Of a DNA stretch of 8,208 nucleotides, positions 6,011 to 8,208 are shown piece after piece. This DNA is from Chitinophaga pinensis (GTDB lineage: Bacteria > Bacteroidota > Bacteroidia > Flavobacteriales_D > Crocinitomicaceae). The translations under genes and the position numbers were made by a program. Below the pieces are notes generated by a model. The model made no database searches. It was not told the DNA's origin and saw only the letters and a program-made list of their open reading frames with translations. The DNA is taken from the NCBI GenBank assembly GCA_945870115.1, contig CAMBRH010000150.1, positions 1 through 8,208 of the forward strand. The letters run 5' to 3'. Within the stretch, counting starts at the first letter, position 1; each line of letters opens with the position of its first letter.

Positions 6011-6547
6011 TTAATCTGACACATTTAAAGAATCAGAACTTTTTTTGACATTTACGAGAATATAATTATTTAGTCTTTTTTTAATTTTTAACACACAATA
6101 ATTTTCTAAATCTACTTTATAAAACCAAAAGTTTGCACTTGAACTAGGAGATTCTCCATGCAGGTCTTTTAAATAAATAATTTCCCTATTAATAAATGAA
6201 ATCTTAATTTCTGGAGTTAATTAAAGAATATTTTCTTCTATTACCCTATTATAAAGATTTATAGCAAGATTCTTGGCCTTTTCTCTTAGCGCATTCTCTT
6301 CAAAAATCTCATCCTTTGAAACATACTTAATTGTTACATTATATTCACCACCGTTAAAAGCATCGCAAGAATAATTATCATACCGCTCAATTAGTATTGA
6401 GTCATAATACATTAACAGAGAGTCTTTTAACTTGTTTTCTTTAGGCGTAAAAGGACGAGGAATACAATTATTTACTTGATTTTGCTTAAAAGTACAACTA
6501 ATAATTAAGATAACTAAAAAAGTGAAACCAATATATATGTTTTTCAT
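6011..6547 (-). pseudogene. Small lipoprotein gene interrupted by an in-frame TAA stop
   Basis: From ATG at 6547 the first 108 codons encode a lipoprotein: a signal peptide with lipobox IIS-C (Cys18), then a polar domain with a likely strand (YNVTIKYVS) and helix (LREKAKNLAINLYNRVIEEN). A TAA at 6223-6221 ends it. The same frame then stays open for 69 more codons to a TAA at 6013-6011, reading LTPEIKISFINREIIYLKDL and onward with protein-like composition (FWFYKVDLENYC, a hydrophilic tail). Strand-helix-strand-strand continuity across the stop suggests one original gene of about 178 codons with a nonsense mutation. The alternative is a genuine 108-residue lipoprotein followed by non-coding DNA. 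The start is 21 bases after the rluD stop, so co-transcription is possible. Family and function are not recognised. Confidence 0.68.
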
Positions 6548-6568
6548 TCTAAATTTTATTTAAATCAT

Positions 6569-7684
6569 TCAACTCCCCGTATATTTCCTCCATTTATCTA
6601 AAATCTGCTGAAAACCATCAGGTAAATTAGAGTCAAAACGCAAATATTCATCTTTAATTGGGTGCTGAAATCCTAGAGTTTTGGCATGTAATGCTTGACC
6701 TGGAATTAATGCAAAACAATTTTCAATAAACATTTTGTATTTCTGATTTGGTGTTCCTTTCACAATTGAATCACCTCCGTATTCTAAATCATTAAAAAGT
6801 GGATGTCCAATGTGTTTTAAATGTGTACGAATTTGATGTGTTCTTCCAGTTTCTAATTTACATTCAATTAAAGTAACCAAGCCAAAACGTTCTAAAACCG
6901 TATAATGTGTAACAGCATGTTTTCCAAAATCTTCATCAGGAAAAACGGTCATCACTTTTCGGTTTTTTAAGGAACGACCAATGTGTCCAGTAATTGTTCC
7001 AGTATCTTCTTTTACATCGCCCCAAACTAGAGCGTGGTAACGTCTTTCTGTAGTTCTATCATAAAATTGTTTCGCCAAATTTGTCAATGCAAATTCAGTT
7101 TTTGCAATCACCATGATTCCCGTTGTGTGTTTATCCAAACGGTGAACCAAACCTGGACGACCAAAATAATCATCAATTTTATTTGGTAAATTATCAAAAT
7201 GATACACCATTGCGTTCACCATCGTTCCGGTATAATTTCCGTAACCTGGGTGAACAACCATGTTTGAAGGTTTATTTACCAAAGCCAATTGATCGTCTTC
7301 GTAAATAATCTCAATTGGAATATTTTCAGCAATTAATTCAATTTCTCGAATAGGGTAGGGAAGTACGATCGAAACTTCGTCTTTTGGTTTGATTTTATAA
7401 TTCTGTTTTACAGCAAGACCGTTTACTAAAATGTTTCCGTTTTTTGCAGCATTTTGAATTTTACTTCTAGAAGTATTCGCTAAACGATCTAATAAAAATT
7501 TATCAATTCTTAAAACTTCTTGTCCTGGATCTGCTTTGAAACGATGGTGTTCAAATAATTCTTCGTCATCTTCATTTTCGTTTTCAAGTTCGTCTTGAAT
7601 GTTTTCTCTTGAAAGATTATTTGTTGCTTCTCCTTGGATTATTTTTTCGTCTTCTATTGAGAACGATTTTTCTTCTTTGTTCAT
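6569..7684 (-). CDS. rluD: RluD-family 23S rRNA pseudouridine synthase
   Basis: The 371-residue protein isomerises uridines of 23S rRNA (in E. coli RluD, positions 1911, 1915 and 1917 of helix 69) during large-subunit assembly. An acidic, low-complexity N-terminal extension (about residues 1-47) precedes an S4-like RNA-binding domain (about 57-105, with RIDKFLLDRLANTSRSKIQ). The catalytic domain begins with VNKPSNMVVHPGYGN. The catalytic Asp is Asp184 in GLVHRLDKHTTGIMV, and the later motif LETGRTHQIRTHLKHIGHPL (277-296) is typical of the RluA/RluC/RluD group. The start codon shares one base with the stop of the upstream secreted-protein gene (TAATG, 7686-7682), implying co-transcription and coupling. 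The choice of RluD over RluA/RluC rests on the S4 domain and length. Confidence 0.92.
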   Translation of the reverse strand: MNKEEKSFSIEDEKIIQGEATNNLSRENIQDELENENEDDEELFEHHRFKADPGQEVLRIDKFLLDRLANTSRSKIQNAAKNGNILVNGLAVKQNYKIKPKDEVSIVLPYPIREIELIAENIPIEIIYEDDQLALVNKPSNMVVHPGYGNYTGTMVNAMVYHFDNLPNKIDDYFGRPGLVHRLDKHTTGIMVIAKTEFALTNLAKQFYDRTTERRYHALVWGDVKEDTGTITGHIGRSLKNRKVMTVFPDEDFGKHAVTHYTVLERFGLVTLIECKLETGRTHQIRTHLKHIGHPLFNDLEYGGDSIVKGTPNQKYKMFIENCFALIPGQALHAKTLGFQHPIKDEYLRFDSNLPDGFQQILDKWRKYTGS

Positions 7685-8208
7685 TAATTTTTTACTATTT
7701 TTTTAATCGAACCAGAAGATTTATCTCTTACTAAATAGATTCCATTTATTAAATTACTTACTTCAATACTTCTTTCATTTTCTGCAGAAGAATAAAGTAA
7801 TTTTCCTTGTAAATCAAACAATTCTATTCCTGAAAAATCAACTTGATTTGTTTCAATAAAGAATTTATCTGAACTTGGATTTGGGTAAATATTGAAGATT
7901 TTTTCTTCTTTTGATAATTCAGTTGAACTTAAAGTTTTATTCAAATTTGTTGCAAAGATTGGTCGCATTAATAATGAACCATCAAAAGAGGAATTATTCC
8001 ATGAATTTTCGTTGTCATTGCTGTAAAATATTTTGTCAGAATTATCGATATTCCAGTCAAAACCAACATTTAAAGCTGGTTCATTCAATTGTCTCCAACC
8101 AATGTAAAATGTTCCATTAATTGGTAATCTTTGAAAATCCTTCAAATAATAATTTGTAAAACCCAAAGAATCATCGTAATCATAATTTGGTTGACGCGGA
8201 TATAAAAA
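7684..8208 (-). CDS. T9SS type A sorting-domain protein, C-terminal part (partial at window edge)
   Basis: The frame is open from the right window edge to a TAA at 7686-7684, giving at least 174 residues; a TTG at 8166 is probably internal, because 14 open codons lie before it. The last ~70 residues form a type A T9SS C-terminal sorting domain: FNIYPNPSSDKFFI, then IELFDLQGKLLYSS, then LINGIYLVRD, ending in KKIVKN. This directs outer-membrane translocation and surface attachment or release by the Bacteroidota type IX system. The preceding portion (GTFYIGWRQLNEPALNVGFD) is Trp/Asn-rich and looks extracellular, but I do not recognise its family. The signal peptide and functional domain lie outside the window. 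It overlaps rluD by one base. Confidence 0.88.
   Translation of the reverse strand, partial: FLYPRQPNYDYDDSLGFTNYYLKDFQRLPINGTFYIGWRQLNEPALNVGFDWNIDNSDKIFYSNDNENSWNNSSFDGSLLMRPIFATNLNKTLSSTELSKEEKIFNIYPNPSSDKFFIETNQVDFSGIELFDLQGKLLYSSAENERSIEVSNLINGIYLVRDKSSGSIKKIVKN

Overview
The window looks like chromosomal DNA of a member of the Bacteroidota, most probably a Flavobacteriaceae (Flavobacterium-like) species. The evidence is the low GC content, A-rich leaders without Shine-Dalgarno sequences, promoter elements matching the flavobacterial -7 consensus TAnnTTTG, a type IX secretion (T9SS) C-terminal sorting domain, and family-typical FabF, RluD and DUF59 proteins. Every cellular gene lies on the minus strand. 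The only plus-strand coding sequence is the tail of an IS30-family transposase at the left edge. I assigned families by recognising sequence and ran no database search.

Layout from high to low coordinates, which is the direction of transcription. (1) 8208-7684 is the C-terminal part of a secreted T9SS cargo protein. Its stop codon overlaps the start of an RluD-type 23S rRNA pseudouridine synthase (7684-6569). Downstream is a small lipoprotein gene that appears broken by an in-frame TAA: reading continues in the same frame for 69 more codons to 6011. (2) 5951-5442 is an unrecognised membrane protein. (3) 5322-5020 is a DUF59/MIP18-type iron-sulfur assembly protein, followed by a long imperfect hairpin repeat (4909-5010) and then a FabF-type ketoacyl-ACP synthase (4898-3660). 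(4) 3614-2368 holds two toxin-antitoxin modules head to tail: a DUF2683-like antitoxin with a YoeB-type toxin, then a HEPN toxin (HepT) with a minimal nucleotidyltransferase antitoxin (MntA). (5) 2256-298 is a CAT-type amino acid permease. Its stop codon overlaps the start of a small lipoprotein gene that was cut off by the right end of the IS30-family element (1-141 coding, boundary about 141-155).

The core genes (rRNA modification, fatty acid synthesis, Fe-S maturation, amino acid uptake) look ordinary. The accessory signal is the tandem pair of toxin-antitoxin modules with different chemistries, the IS insertion that decapitated a coupled lipoprotein gene, the repeat hairpin against the fabF start codon, and the nonsense-interrupted lipoprotein. 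I see no CRISPR array, tRNA, rRNA or convincing intrinsic terminator. No stretch longer than 300 bases lacks a gene. I do not see a wholly new multi-gene system here.
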